Shown here: positions 9,459 through 17,712 of the stretch, one piece after another
Position numbering within the stretch: position 1 is the first letter of the stretch
Layout: each line of letters begins with the position of its first letter
Source of the DNA: Sinomonas susongensis
Lineage (GTDB): Bacteria; Actinomycetota; Actinomycetes; Actinomycetales; Micrococcaceae
DNA: 64,000 bases
Direction of reading: 5' to 3'
NCBI RefSeq assembly: GCF_005877005.1
Contig: NZ_SSNH01000002.1
Span: 372,001-436,000, forward strand
The notes under the pieces: model-generated
Seen by the model: the letters and a program-made list of their open reading frames with translations, nothing else
Told to the model about the DNA's origin: nothing
Database searches by the model: none
Made by a program: the position numbers and the translations under genes

Positions 9459-10244
9459 TTATTTCCCTGCAGTAGAGTAGGGATCTTTGTTTTTGAATTC
9501 CACGCGACGGACATCGATTTGCGCGGAACTCTTTCGCTCGACACTTACCGTCGCAAATAGGTTAGGATTCGTAAAGTGAGCACCGAGCATCCAGCTAACC
9601 CAAACAGGCATGATCCAATGAATCGTAATAGTGGCGATCGGCTCATCGACATCCGGTTTGGAAAGGTCGAGCGGGACATCGAATGTCTCGTATGCCCGGA
9701 GCATGTCACGAAGCTTTGATTCTCCGAGGGCGAAGGGACGATCCTGCAGAGCGTTGTCGATGAACACCTTTGGGCGGCGATATCCCATGCCCTCCGGTAC
9801 CTCGATGCCGAGGCCAACCGAAAGTAGGCTTTGAGTATCGTTCTCGATTTGAGCGGCATAAACATTTCCGAGCGGCCGATCGTATAAATACCCGTCGCGA
9901 ATGATGTGGCTGAGCTGGACGGCACCCCTGTCACTGCGACGAAGAATTGTCCGTTCTGTCACGAAGCGCTTCCGGGAGCATTCCCCAAGTCGCTGGTCAA
10001 GATTATCTCCAGCAGTATTCAGCCCGCTTGACTCAAAGAAGGCGCGGATCGTGCCGTCCTCGCCGTCGTCATGCACGGCTGCAAGGTGCATCAGAACATC
10101 GAACGCCTGCTCTACGCTGCCGTGCCCGACGAAGTCTGTCAGTTGATCCAGGCCAGACAATCGCTGCAGGGTGAGGGGCCCTGCGCCACGCCGAAACGTC
10201 CGCAGCTCCTTGTGGAGTTCCTCACGAAGCGGGTCGTCAATCAT
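9459..10244 (-). CDS. Hypothetical protein (261 aa)
   Basis: I do not recognise this protein. It is soluble, with no membrane segment or signal peptide. The N-terminal 110 residues are helical and Arg-rich (LHKELRTFRRGAGPLTLQR near the start), and the C-terminal half looks beta-rich (ATITIHWIMPVWVSWMLGAH, then alternating beta-like residues to the end). It lies upstream of the hsdM operon on the same strand, separated by 236 bp, and is divergent from the mobilizable element that starts at 10430. It could be an accessory defence gene or cargo of the element; nothing in the sequence decides this. Codon use is ordinary for the window. Confidence 0.7.
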   Translation of the reverse strand: MIDDPLREELHKELRTFRRGAGPLTLQRLSGLDQLTDFVGHGSVEQAFDVLMHLAAVHDDGEDGTIRAFFESSGLNTAGDNLDQRLGECSRKRFVTERTILRRSDRGAVQLSHIIRDGYLYDRPLGNVYAAQIENDTQSLLSVGLGIEVPEGMGYRRPKVFIDNALQDRPFALGESKLRDMLRAYETFDVPLDLSKPDVDEPIATITIHWIMPVWVSWMLGAHFTNPNLFATVSVERKSSAQIDVRRVEFKNKDPYSTAGK

Positions 10245-10429
10245 CAGCCGTTCCAGTCTTCCAATGCCGTCGTTTCCTGCAGATTAGCGCTCGCGAGCTG
10301 CGTGTGGATGGCCCTACGTGGACGCTGTCAGTTTTGTGTCAGTGACCGGTACCGCTCTGCCACTCCACGCTAGATATACGGCTTTCGTTCAAGAGGGCGA
10401 GCCGAATCCCATAGCAGGAAGGCATACCG
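10245..10429 (+). promoter_or_regulatory. Probable divergent promoter region
   Basis: This 185-bp gap lies between divergent genes. A -10-like TAGATA (10371-10376) lies about 55 bp before the start at 10430, and AGGAAGG precedes that ATG at normal spacing. GTCAGT occurs twice (10326-10345). No -35 box is convincing, so the assignment is tentative. Confidence 0.4.
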
Positions 10430-10738
10430 ATGACTGAGCTTATTCCCCGCCCGAGCGGCAAGCTGACCCCCTACAACGCACCCGAAGGATTCTCCCGTTC
10501 TGAGGGCAAGGCGCTCCAGCGCCGTCAAAATGCAGAGGTCGCCAACGGGTTCGTCACCGCGGCGCGCGTGCAGGCGGCCGGGTACGTAGCCGCCACCGGC
10601 ATGCATCTGAGCGCGATGCTCAGCCGGGAAGCTGAGTTTCAGGCTAACGGCGACCCACGCGCCGCCGATCGCCTGAACTACATCGCCGATTCCTTCGCCG
10701 AGTACGCGGCGTGGGAAGTCCGCAGGTTCCAGCGTTAG
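10430..10738 (+). CDS. Small hypothetical protein of mobile element
   Basis: A 102-residue soluble protein with an AGGAAGG ribosome-binding site before the ATG. It begins MTELIPRPSGKLTPYNAPEG and continues as a long amphipathic helix rich in Ala, Arg and Glu. I know of no function. It is the first gene of a rightward cluster (10.4-11.9 kb) of small genes that precede the TraG-like ATPase, a common layout in actinobacterial integrative elements, so a role in element maintenance or transfer is inferred from position only. Confidence 0.7.
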   Translation: MTELIPRPSGKLTPYNAPEGFSRSEGKALQRRQNAEVANGFVTAARVQAAGYVAATGMHLSAMLSREAEFQANGDPRAADRLNYIADSFAEYAAWEVRRFQR

Positions 10739-10751
10739 AAGGGGACTCGCG

Positions 10752-10991
10752 ATGCGCCACGTCTTTGGCTCCCCGTTCCGTACTCAGGCTGAGCCGGTCA
10801 CTTTCGACCACGAGGAGGTCGCAAGGGCGTTTGTCGCCCGACTGACTTCACTCGTCGAGGAACTCGACCACACGTCCGGCACACTCAAAACCGAAGCTCC
10901 GGCAATGGCTCGGCACTTGGCCCTGGTGTCCCAGCAGATGGCCGCTCTGGCGCTCACAGCGCTGGAGACCTGGCCCAAGGCCGATCGCTAA
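10752..10991 (+). CDS. Small hypothetical protein of mobile element
   Basis: A 79-residue protein whose ATG follows the previous stop by 13 bp, with AAGGGGA as ribosome-binding site. The middle and end form predicted helices (VARAFVARLTSLVEELDHT). No motif, membrane segment or signal peptide is visible. Position suggests an operon with the genes on both sides. Function unknown. Confidence 0.65.
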   Translation: MRHVFGSPFRTQAEPVTFDHEEVARAFVARLTSLVEELDHTSGTLKTEAPAMARHLALVSQQMAALALTALETWPKADR

Positions 10992-10997
10992 GTCGCC

Positions 10998-11177
10998 ATG
11001 GCGACTCTTGTCGTCCTCATCGTCGTCTCGGCCGTCATCCTGGCAATGCTTTGTCTAGGCAACGCCTTGGCAGTCCAAATTAGACGGCTCCGCGCACGTC
11101 GGGACGCCGATGAGGCGATCGAGCGGCTCTACGACTACTACCGCGACGCCCTTCGAGAGATACACCGCCGCCGGTAG
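10998..11177 (+). CDS. Small single-pass membrane protein (59 aa)
   Basis: An ATG at 10998 opens a 59-codon frame ending with TAG at 11175-11177. Residues 3-22 are strongly hydrophobic (TLVVLIVVSAVILAMLCL) and the rest is basic and helical (RRLRARRDADEAIERLYDYY), giving a one-pass membrane protein with a cytoplasmic charged tail. It starts 6 bp after the preceding stop, consistent with coupled translation, although no strong ribosome-binding site is seen. Confidence 0.55.
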   Translation: MATLVVLIVVSAVILAMLCLGNALAVQIRRLRARRDADEAIERLYDYYRDALREIHRRR

Positions 11178-11327
11178 CCGCACTACCGAAAATCCGTTCG
11201 GATTCCTTTCTTTTCTCAACCATGCCTCCAAGAGAGGGGTTATTCGTCATGCTCGAAAACTTCACATCATCCGAGTGGTCGCTGTGAAGCAGCAGCATCT
11301 GGGCGATCTGGCGATGGAACGTCACCG

Positions 11328-11525
11328 GTGAGCGAGAACGATCCGAAGTCTTGGTTCGACCGGGCCATTGGGGCGTGCATGTCGATTCTGCTCGCTGCCA
11401 TCGCCCTCTACTGCGCAACTCAGGTACTGCAGGCCATCCTGCCGTTTCTCGTTGCGGCTGTCGGGGTCGTCACGCTCGCATGGGGTGGCTGGGCATTGCT
11501 GCGCTACCTACGGGGCCGCTACTGA
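11328..11525 (+). CDS. Small two-pass membrane protein (65 aa)
   Basis: Starts at GTG 11328 and encodes 65 residues: a short charged head (MSENDPKSWFDRAIGA), then two hydrophobic segments at about 16-34 and 37-56, and a basic tail. It probably sits in the cell membrane. It is part of the small-gene cluster before the TraG-like ATPase and might anchor transfer or maintenance proteins, but this is only positional inference. Confidence 0.6.
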   Translation: MSENDPKSWFDRAIGACMSILLAAIALYCATQVLQAILPFLVAAVGVVTLAWGGWALLRYLRGRY

Positions 11526-11590
11526 AATCACGCCGCCAATAGTCCGCAAGTATGGCCTACCTGCCGGTGTTGTGGTTTGGACAAATTCCC

Positions 11591-11648
11591 TTGAACGTTC
11601 AACTTATTGAACGCATAGTAGACAACAGATCGTTCAACAAATTGAACG
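11591..11648. promoter_or_regulatory. Two perfect operator palindromes over a candidate promoter
   Basis: Two copies of CGTTCAA-N4-TTGAACG lie at 11596-11613 and 11631-11648, both perfect 7-4-7 palindromes, 35 bp apart start to start. TTGAAC (11591-11596) and CATAGT (11614-11619) with a 17-bp spacer could be -35 and -10 boxes, so the first palindrome would cover the core promoter. A third, imperfect copy precedes the XRE regulator gene at 16606-16623, which makes that regulator the likely binder. Confidence 0.75.
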
Positions 11649-11695
11649 ACCCGGTCAATCAAGCCACAGCACCGGCAGAAAGGAGGGAAACAATC

Positions 11696-11899
11696 ATGAC
11701 CAAGAACATTCGCAAGCACCATCCGCAGCCACCAGAGCGCCGCATCATCGTCGAGGGCGTCCAGCGCGAGCGACCAGACCTGCGCAAGCTCAGTCGCGCG
11801 GCGATCGCTCTGGCCCAAGCTGAAGCCGAGCGGGAAGCCCAGGCGCAGCACCGCGCCTCACGCCCCACGCGGCAGCGGGAGGCTACCGACCGTGAGTAG
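11696..11899 (+). CDS. Small basic hypothetical protein (67 aa)
   Basis: Starts at ATG 11696 after a very strong ribosome-binding site (AAAGGAGGG, spacing about 8 nt) and lies directly after two operator palindromes, so it is the first gene of a regulated operon. The 67 residues are highly charged and helical (RRIIVEGVQRERPDLRKLSR), with no named domain. It overlaps the TraG-like gene by 8 bp, so both are translated together. Nucleic acid binding or partnership with the ATPase is possible but not shown. Confidence 0.75.
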   Translation: MTKNIRKHHPQPPERRIIVEGVQRERPDLRKLSRAAIALAQAEAEREAQAQHRASRPTRQREATDRE

Positions 11900-14066
11900 C
11901 CGCGACCATCGCCTCGACCAGCTCGTCTGGCAGCGCATCTACTGGCCAAAACCTCTAGATGACACCCATGCCATCGGTCTGCTGCGCAGCTGGGCCGCCC
12001 AGATCCACGCCCCGCTCATCATCCTCGAGGCGCGGGCCGACCGGACAGGCGTGCAGTATTTTGTCGGCGCTCAGCGCCGTCATGTCGCCGCCGTTCGTCG
12101 TGATGTCGAGCAGCTCGTCCCCGACGCGCTCGTTGTCGACGTCGACGACGAGCGCATCCCGGCTGCCTCAGCGGGCAGGGTGGCCTTCTCCCCCGCAGCC
12201 CAGCCGCTCCAGGCAAACGACGCCGATGGCTCGACGCGGGCCATCCTGGCTGCCCTGATGGCAGTGACAGGATCGGAGCGGATGGTTGTCCAGGTTGTCC
12301 TCGGCCCGCGCATCGCCCCGCGCCTGACCCCGAAGGATCAGCCCCGCATCGACCAGAGCTTCGCCTCACTCCTTACAGCCGGCATCCAGCCCGAGCAGCG
12401 GGCAGGCGTCCGCCGCAGTGTGGAGTCCAAGCGTGCCGAACCGGGTTTTGCCGCTGTCATCCGGCTCGGCGTGCATGCCGCCAATGAGCCTCGCGCCCTG
12501 AGCCTCGTCCGCGGCGTCGTAAACGCCTTTCGCTCCCTGAGCGCCCCTGGGATGCGGTTTGTCTTCCGGCCCGAGCGCCCCGACAGGCTCAATCAGCCCA
12601 GCAGCTCATGGCCCTTGCTTACCCCCGTCGGTCAGCACCTCACCGTAACTGAAGTCGGCCGCCTGAGCGCCTGGCCGACCACCAGCAGCGAGGCCGTCTA
12701 CCCAGGCCAGCCACCAGCCCATCCGCGACCCATTCGTCCATCCTTCGCCGCTGCGGTTGGGGATCGAATCGTTGCCGAATCGACAGCTCCCGGTAGCGAG
12801 CACATCTCACTGGGGCTCTCGGTTGCCGACAGCACCCGCCATGTCTGGGCCATGGGACCGACCGGCGTTGGCAAGTCCTCGTTGCTGCTGAACCTGCTCA
12901 TCGCCGACATGACAGTAGGCAGGGGAATCGTCGTTATCGAGCCGAAAGACCTCATCCGCGACCTGCTGCACCACATCCCGCCCGAGCGCGTCAAGGACAT
13001 TGTCCTGGTCGACCCCCTGGACGAGGCCCCGGTCGGCATCAACCCGCTCGATCGTCACGGCCGCAGCCCGTCACTCGTCGCTGACCAGCTCTTTGGTAGC
13101 TTCCGCGCCCTGTACGGCGACCAACTCGGGCCGCGTAGCAGCGACATTCTCCGCCACGCCCTCGGCGCCCTGGCGCACACTGACGGCGCGAACCTGGCCC
13201 AGCTGCCCCTGCTGCTCGGAAACCGTGCCTTCCGCACCCGGATCGTCCAGCCCATCGCGGCTGCCGACCCGATCTCAGCCGGACCGTTCTGGCATTGGTT
13301 TGACCAGCTCTCCCCAGACGGTGCCGCCCAGGTTGTCGCCCCGCTGATGAACAAGGTCCGCCCGCTGCTCGACACGCACCTGCGGCGCATCCTGGCCCAG
13401 CCCGATCCCCGCTTCAACCTCCGGCAGGTGTTCACCGAGCGGAAGATTCTGCTCGTGCCACTGCAGAAGGGCGTCATCGGGCCCGAGGCAGCCCAGCTCC
13501 TCGGCGCCCTCGTTGTCGCCGAACTATGGCAGGCCATCCAGGAGCGGGCGGCCATCCCGCCTCAAGACAGGGACGTAGTGACTGTCGTCCTAGACGAGGT
13601 CCAGGAGTACCTGCGGCTCCCCACCGACCTGAGCGACGCTCTGGCGACTTCGCGGAGCCTCGGCGCGGCGTTTCACGTTTCCCACCAGTACCTCGACCAA
13701 CTCCCCCAAAGCCTCCGCACTGCTTTCGAGGCCAACTGCCGTTCGCGCATCTTCTTCCAGCTCGCCGCCCGCGACGCGAAAGCCGCTGCCGCCATGGCTC
13801 CAGGCCTCGACCCCGAGGACTTCATGGCGCTGCCAGCCCGCCACGTCTACGCCCAGCTGGTCCGAAACGGCGCCGTGACCGATTGGGCCTCCGGACGCAC
13901 CCTTGACACTCCACGGTCGACCAGCTCACCCGAGACGGTGAGGCGAGCCAGCCGCACCGCCCATGGCACGCCCGCGGCTCTCGTCGATGAGCAGCTCTAC
14001 CGGGTCGCCACGCCGGAAACCGGCGCGGGAGGGAGTACCGGTAAGCGCCGAAGGAGCCAGCCATGA
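11892..14066 (+). CDS. TraG/VirD4-like conjugative coupling ATPase
   Basis: A 724-residue ATPase of the TraG/VirD4 (type IV coupling protein) kind, starting at GTG 11892. Walker A is MGPTGVGKSS (321-330), followed by a conserved IVVIEPKDLIRDLL stretch; Walker B is VVLDEVQEYL (565-574). The N-terminal 300 residues form a separate soluble domain, and I see no N-terminal transmembrane segments, unlike classical VirD4. No other type IV secretion genes lie nearby, so the element is probably mobilizable rather than self-transmissible. The gene overlaps the genes on both sides (8 bp and 4 bp). Confidence 0.88.
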   Translation: MSSRDHRLDQLVWQRIYWPKPLDDTHAIGLLRSWAAQIHAPLIILEARADRTGVQYFVGAQRRHVAAVRRDVEQLVPDALVVDVDDERIPAASAGRVAFSPAAQPLQANDADGSTRAILAALMAVTGSERMVVQVVLGPRIAPRLTPKDQPRIDQSFASLLTAGIQPEQRAGVRRSVESKRAEPGFAAVIRLGVHAANEPRALSLVRGVVNAFRSLSAPGMRFVFRPERPDRLNQPSSSWPLLTPVGQHLTVTEVGRLSAWPTTSSEAVYPGQPPAHPRPIRPSFAAAVGDRIVAESTAPGSEHISLGLSVADSTRHVWAMGPTGVGKSSLLLNLLIADMTVGRGIVVIEPKDLIRDLLHHIPPERVKDIVLVDPLDEAPVGINPLDRHGRSPSLVADQLFGSFRALYGDQLGPRSSDILRHALGALAHTDGANLAQLPLLLGNRAFRTRIVQPIAAADPISAGPFWHWFDQLSPDGAAQVVAPLMNKVRPLLDTHLRRILAQPDPRFNLRQVFTERKILLVPLQKGVIGPEAAQLLGALVVAELWQAIQERAAIPPQDRDVVTVVLDEVQEYLRLPTDLSDALATSRSLGAAFHVSHQYLDQLPQSLRTAFEANCRSRIFFQLAARDAKAAAAMAPGLDPEDFMALPARHVYAQLVRNGAVTDWASGRTLDTPRSTSSPETVRRASRTAHGTPAALVDEQLYRVATPETGAGGSTGKRRRSQP

Positions 14067-15037
14067 ACGCGAAGGACGCCCCACCGCTCGGCCCCCCGAT
14101 CGCGTCAGCTCGTGCAGCCGCATCCGCACCGGTCAGTGCGGGAACAGGCCGAACAGTGGCGCCGAATATCGGACCTCTGACCCATCCCGCTCCGCATACC
14201 GGGAAGAGGACGAGCCATCGTCGGCTCCGGGACATCGCTGCCCAGCTCAGTAGCCGGGACCTGGCCGTCCTCACCTCAGTCGAGCGGTACCGGTTCCTTA
14301 CCACCGCACACCTCCAGGCGTTCCACTTTGGCGGTCACCAGTCAGCGGACACGGCGGCGCGAACCTGCCGCCTGGTGCTCTCACGGCTGCGCGACCTGCG
14401 GGTCCTCGGCGTGTTGAACCGGCGCATCGGCGGAATTCACTCGGGCTCCGAGGGGATGGTCTACTACGTTGATGCTGTGGGTGACCGCATCCTGCGCGAG
14501 CGGCACCCCGGACGCCCGCGTAAGCGCTCCGAGGAGCCTTCCGCACGGTTTGTTGATCACACTCTGGCTATTGCCAACCTCGCCGTCGATCTTCTCCGCG
14601 AAGCCCACGATCACGGGGCTGAGATCGTCCGCCTCGCACCCGAGCATGAAGCCTGGCGTCGTTACACCGACCTCCTCGGCGCGCCCCAAACACTCAAACC
14701 TGACCTGTACGTCGAGCTGGCCGAGCACTACGGCGACTCCGATGTCGACGCTTTCTTCGTCGAGGTCGACCTCGGCCAGGAGAGTTTGCCGACGCTCCTC
14801 GGAAAGTGCGATGCCTATGAGGCCTATCGGGCAACAGGGGCAGAGCAGCGCACCTACGGCAGCTTCCCGGGCATCGTCTGGGCGATGGACGCCTCCCGCG
14901 AGCAGACGGCCGAGCGTCGCCGCGAAAATCTCACCAGAGACATCGACGGCAGCCCCAAATACTCGCCCGGTACCTATACCGTCGCCCCGCTGCATGAGAC
15001 GGCCGCCCGTCTCATGGAGGGGTACGGCGATGGGTGA
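14063..15037 (+). CDS. Replication-relaxation family protein
   Basis: A 324-residue protein with the Replic_Relax pattern: a winged-helix part (SVERYRFLTTAHLQAFHF, about 73-90) followed by LVLSRLRDLRVLGVLNRR, then VDHTLAIANLAVDLL, and a C-terminal domain with PDLYVELAEHYGDSDVDAFF and VEVDLGQE. Members of this family are linked to plasmid or element replication and relaxation complexes. The disordered, Pro/Ala-rich first 55 residues are ordinary for such proteins. The ATG overlaps the TraG-like stop (ATGA), and the end overlaps the methyltransferase start by 8 bp. Confidence 0.88.
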   Translation: MNAKDAPPLGPPIASARAAASAPVSAGTGRTVAPNIGPLTHPAPHTGKRTSHRRLRDIAAQLSSRDLAVLTSVERYRFLTTAHLQAFHFGGHQSADTAARTCRLVLSRLRDLRVLGVLNRRIGGIHSGSEGMVYYVDAVGDRILRERHPGRPRKRSEEPSARFVDHTLAIANLAVDLLREAHDHGAEIVRLAPEHEAWRRYTDLLGAPQTLKPDLYVELAEHYGDSDVDAFFVEVDLGQESLPTLLGKCDAYEAYRATGAEQRTYGSFPGIVWAMDASREQTAERRRENLTRDIDGSPKYSPGTYTVAPLHETAARLMEGYGDG

Positions 15038-16022
15038 GCCGCTCAACCGGATCATTGTCGGTGATGCCCTGGATACTCTCAAGCGCCTTGAGTCCGCCAG
15101 TGTCGACATGTGTCTGACCAGCCCGCCGTACTTCCGGCTCCGGGATTACGGCGGCGACGGCCAGCTTGGCCTCGAATACACCGTTGACGATTGGGCCGAG
15201 TCCGTGCGCGACATCGCCAGAGAAGTTCGGCGCGTGCTCGTGCCGACTGGCACCCTCTGGCTCAACCTCGGCGACACCTACGCAATGCACCCCCGCCAGG
15301 GCGCCCGCGCCAAGAGCCTCCTGCTTGCTCCCGAACGCGTCGCCAAGCTCCTCCAAGAGGATGGCTGGATTCTCCGGAACAAGATTGTCTGGGCCAAGCC
15401 CAACCCGATGCCCTCTAGCGTCCGCGGCCGGCTCACCGCCGCCCACGAAGTCGTCTACTTCTTCGCCAAGCAGCCGCGCTACCACTTCGACCTTGACGCC
15501 ATCCGCGCACCGCACACCACCACGCCGGCTAGGCCACGGGTCTCGCGAAGCCGTCATCCACCACGACAACAGGACTGGCGTGGGCCCAATGCGAACCGTA
15601 CCAACGGACTCGCGGCGCTCCAGCGTGAGGGCAGGGTAGGCCATCCACTGGGAAAGAACCCGGGCGACGTTTGGACCATCCCCACGGCACCCGCCTCCGG
15701 CAGCCATCACGCCGCCTTCCCCTGTGCCCTCGCCGAGCGCTGCATCCAGGCCGGAAGTCCCGCCGCCCGCTGCCGCACCTGTCGGTCCCCCTGGGTCAGG
15801 CCGGTTAGAAGACTCGGGCACACGGCTGTCCGGCTCGCCCTCCAGCCCCAGTGTGGTCACCCAGGGCCGCCTGAGCCCGGCGTCGTCCTCGACCCCTTCA
15901 TTGGTAGCGGCACCACCGCTGTCGCCGCCGAAGAACTGGACCGGAACTGGATCGGCATCGAACTCAACCCGACCTACGCCAGCGAGGCGACCCAGCGCAT
16001 CCACGGAACCCGGGCCGCATGA
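15030..16022 (+). CDS. Site-specific DNA methyltransferase (beta class, N4-C or N6-A)
   Basis: I place the start at ATG 15030, 8 bp inside the end of the previous gene, giving 330 residues. The catalytic motif TSPPY lies near the N-terminus (about 30-34) and the cofactor motif LDPFIGSGTTAVAA near the C-terminus, the order of beta-class methyltransferases. A Cys pair (CRTCRSPW) lies between them. There is no restriction partner beside it, so it is probably an orphan enzyme that protects or marks the element during transfer, which would help it enter hosts with restriction. Its target cannot be read from the sequence. Confidence 0.9.
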   Translation: MGEPLNRIIVGDALDTLKRLESASVDMCLTSPPYFRLRDYGGDGQLGLEYTVDDWAESVRDIAREVRRVLVPTGTLWLNLGDTYAMHPRQGARAKSLLLAPERVAKLLQEDGWILRNKIVWAKPNPMPSSVRGRLTAAHEVVYFFAKQPRYHFDLDAIRAPHTTTPARPRVSRSRHPPRQQDWRGPNANRTNGLAALQREGRVGHPLGKNPGDVWTIPTAPASGSHHAAFPCALAERCIQAGSPAARCRTCRSPWVRPVRRLGHTAVRLALQPQCGHPGPPEPGVVLDPFIGSGTTAVAAEELDRNWIGIELNPTYASEATQRIHGTRAA

Positions 16023-16115
16023 AGGCCAGGGGTCGGACGACTCGTCGGCGCACTGCGGCCGGTGACCAGGACTCCATCCCGAAGTCCCGCCGGTCGCACA
16101 CACCGAGGAGTTGTC

Positions 16116-16430
16116 ATGACGACCCCCGCAGGCGGCACCGATCGCCACAACCCGGCAGGAGTGAAGACTCTCGCCATCCGGCTCGAACCGGACGTCCACA
16201 CGCAGCTGACGCTCATCGCCCAGCTGCGCGGCAGCACCATCACCGACGAGATCAGGAAGGCTCTGACGGCGCACATCGCCAACGTCAAGGGCAATACCGA
16301 TCTGGCCTCGCAGGCCGAATCCGCCATGGCGGAAATCGAACGTGAAGCCGCTGCCCGCCGCGAGGCCATCGCCAGTCTGTTCGGCAATGAACAGACCACG
16401 GAGAAGCCCCGCACACCCCGAGGACGCTGA
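16116..16430 (+). CDS. Ribbon-helix-helix domain protein
   Basis: Starts at ATG 16116 with GAGGAG 7 nt upstream (104 residues). KTLAIRLEPDVHTQLTLIAQ begins a ribbon-helix-helix fold: a short basic beta strand followed by two helices (TITDEIRKALTAHI), as in CopG/Arc-type regulators and MobC-like accessory proteins. The C-terminal half is a charged helix. It may repress the element or assist at its transfer origin; context does not decide. Confidence 0.78.
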   Translation: MTTPAGGTDRHNPAGVKTLAIRLEPDVHTQLTLIAQLRGSTITDEIRKALTAHIANVKGNTDLASQAESAMAEIEREAAARREAIASLFGNEQTTEKPRTPRGR

Positions 16431-16656
16431 GTCGAGCCACCCCGGCAGGGACAGCAGGCAGGCCAACAGGCCAGCCGCTGCCCCTGCCGGTATTTACCCA
16501 GCCATCAGGAAGGAGGAACGCATCCCTCAGTCGCGACGACCCAGAAATATAAAACTAATCCGCCTCCTCCGCCCATGGATTTGGCGTTGTAGAATTCGCT
16601 TAAATCGTTGAATATGTTGAACGGTAGGCCCATAATCATGGATGGAGAATATTGAA
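16431..16656 (+). promoter_or_regulatory. Upstream region of XRE gene with third operator copy
   Basis: This 226-bp gap ends with CGTTGAA-TATG-TTGAACG at 16606-16623, one mismatch from the perfect palindromes at 11596 and 11631. It lies 33 bp before the regulator start, a position suited to autorepression. AT content rises over the last 60 bp, as in a promoter. Confidence 0.7.
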
Positions 16657-17040
16657 ATGCAAGAATACGACGCACAAGGACTGGCCAAGGCCATCCGTAA
16701 CCAACGCGAGAAGCTCGGCCTCTCGGCCAGCGAAGTGGCCCGGCAAGCCGGCGTAGCCAAGGGCACCATCACCCGACTCGAACTCGGGCAGATTGGCAGC
16801 CCACGTATGGACAACCTCCGTGCTATCGCCGATGTCCTGAATGTCTCGTTGACCGAGCTGCTGGCCGACTCCAGCCTGCTCCGCGAATCCGACCTGCCAG
16901 CCCTAACGCCGTATTTGCGCACCAAATTCAAGGACATGCCCGAAGGCGCCGTCAAGGAAATCGACGAGCATTTCCGAGAAGTCGCCAAACGCCATGGCAT
17001 CCATCTCAATAACGGTCCCGCCGCTGGCGAGGACGAATAA
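16657..17040 (+). CDS. XRE-family transcriptional regulator
   Basis: A 127-residue regulator with an N-terminal helix-turn-helix: SASEVARQAGVAKGTITRLE followed by LRAIADVLNVSLTELL. I choose ATG 16657 because GGAG ends 9 nt before it; an ATG at 16642 lies in the same frame but has no such site. The C-terminal part is a short helical extension. It precedes an ImmA/IrrE-type peptidase gene by 25 bp, the known pairing in which damage-activated proteolysis removes the repressor. Three related palindromes (two before the 11696 operon, one before this gene) are its probable operators. Confidence 0.9.
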   Translation: MQEYDAQGLAKAIRNQREKLGLSASEVARQAGVAKGTITRLELGQIGSPRMDNLRAIADVLNVSLTELLADSSLLRESDLPALTPYLRTKFKDMPEGAVKEIDEHFREVAKRHGIHLNNGPAAGEDE

Positions 17041-17065
17041 CGCTCTCATATGAAAGGAGACAGCC

Positions 17066-17710
17066 ATGACCACAAAAGCATCATTCACCACCGAGCGCAG
17101 CGTCCTGGCCAGTCTCCGGGCGCTCATCCCAAACCGCATCGTCACCAACCAGAGTGAAGCCCTGCGCGTCGCCGAGCACCAGGCCAGTCGACTGCTCGAA
17201 CTCCATCACATCGATGACGGACCTGTCCCGAGCGGCCTCATTCCCGAACTGCCCAAGATCGAGATCGAACTTGTCGACGCACCCGTCTCGGGGGCAAGCT
17301 TCTGGAACGGCAGCGCCTGGATCATCCAACTCAACAAGCACGAGAACTATTGTCGCCAGCGCTTCACCCTCGCCCACGAGTACAAGCACATCGTCGACCA
17401 CAACCGGGCCGACACCCTCTACATGGGCACTCGGGAAACCACAGCCCAACAGCAAGCCGAACAAGCTGCCGACTACTTCGCCGGATGCCTCCTTGTGCCC
17501 AAGAAGCTCCTCAAGCGTGCCTACTACGGCGGAGTTCAACGCACGGCCGACCTCGCAGGTCTTTTCCACGTTTCCGAAGCCGCCATGGCCGTCCGCTTGC
17601 GGCAGACCGGCATCGTCGAAGCTGCCCCACGCTGCACCCCCGCCAGCACTCCCTTCAGCCACACCTGGCAATACCGCTTCAACCGCACGGCCCGACCACA
17701 AGGAGTCTGA
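17066..17710 (+). CDS. ImmA/IrrE-family metallo-endopeptidase
   Basis: A 214-residue zinc peptidase starting after the strong site AAAGGAG. The HExxH motif is seen in FTLAHEYKHIVDH (about 108-120), with a downstream AEQAADYFAGCLLVP stretch holding the third ligand Glu and the typical helix. In ICEBs1 and similar elements ImmA cuts the XRE repressor ImmR in response to DNA damage or quorum cues; here the neighbour at 16657 is the likely substrate. The Pro/Arg-rich tail after residue 190 looks variable. Confidence 0.9.
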   Translation: MTTKASFTTERSVLASLRALIPNRIVTNQSEALRVAEHQASRLLELHHIDDGPVPSGLIPELPKIEIELVDAPVSGASFWNGSAWIIQLNKHENYCRQRFTLAHEYKHIVDHNRADTLYMGTRETTAQQQAEQAADYFAGCLLVPKKLLKRAYYGGVQRTADLAGLFHVSEAAMAVRLRQTGIVEAAPRCTPASTPFSHTWQYRFNRTARPQGV

Positions 17711-17712
17711 CT

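Noticed and set aside
11222-11287. A 21-codon frame (MPPREGLFVMLENFTSSEWS...) between two small membrane proteins
   Set aside because: Very short, ribosome-binding site only weakly suggestive and no homology that I can recall; cannot be supported.
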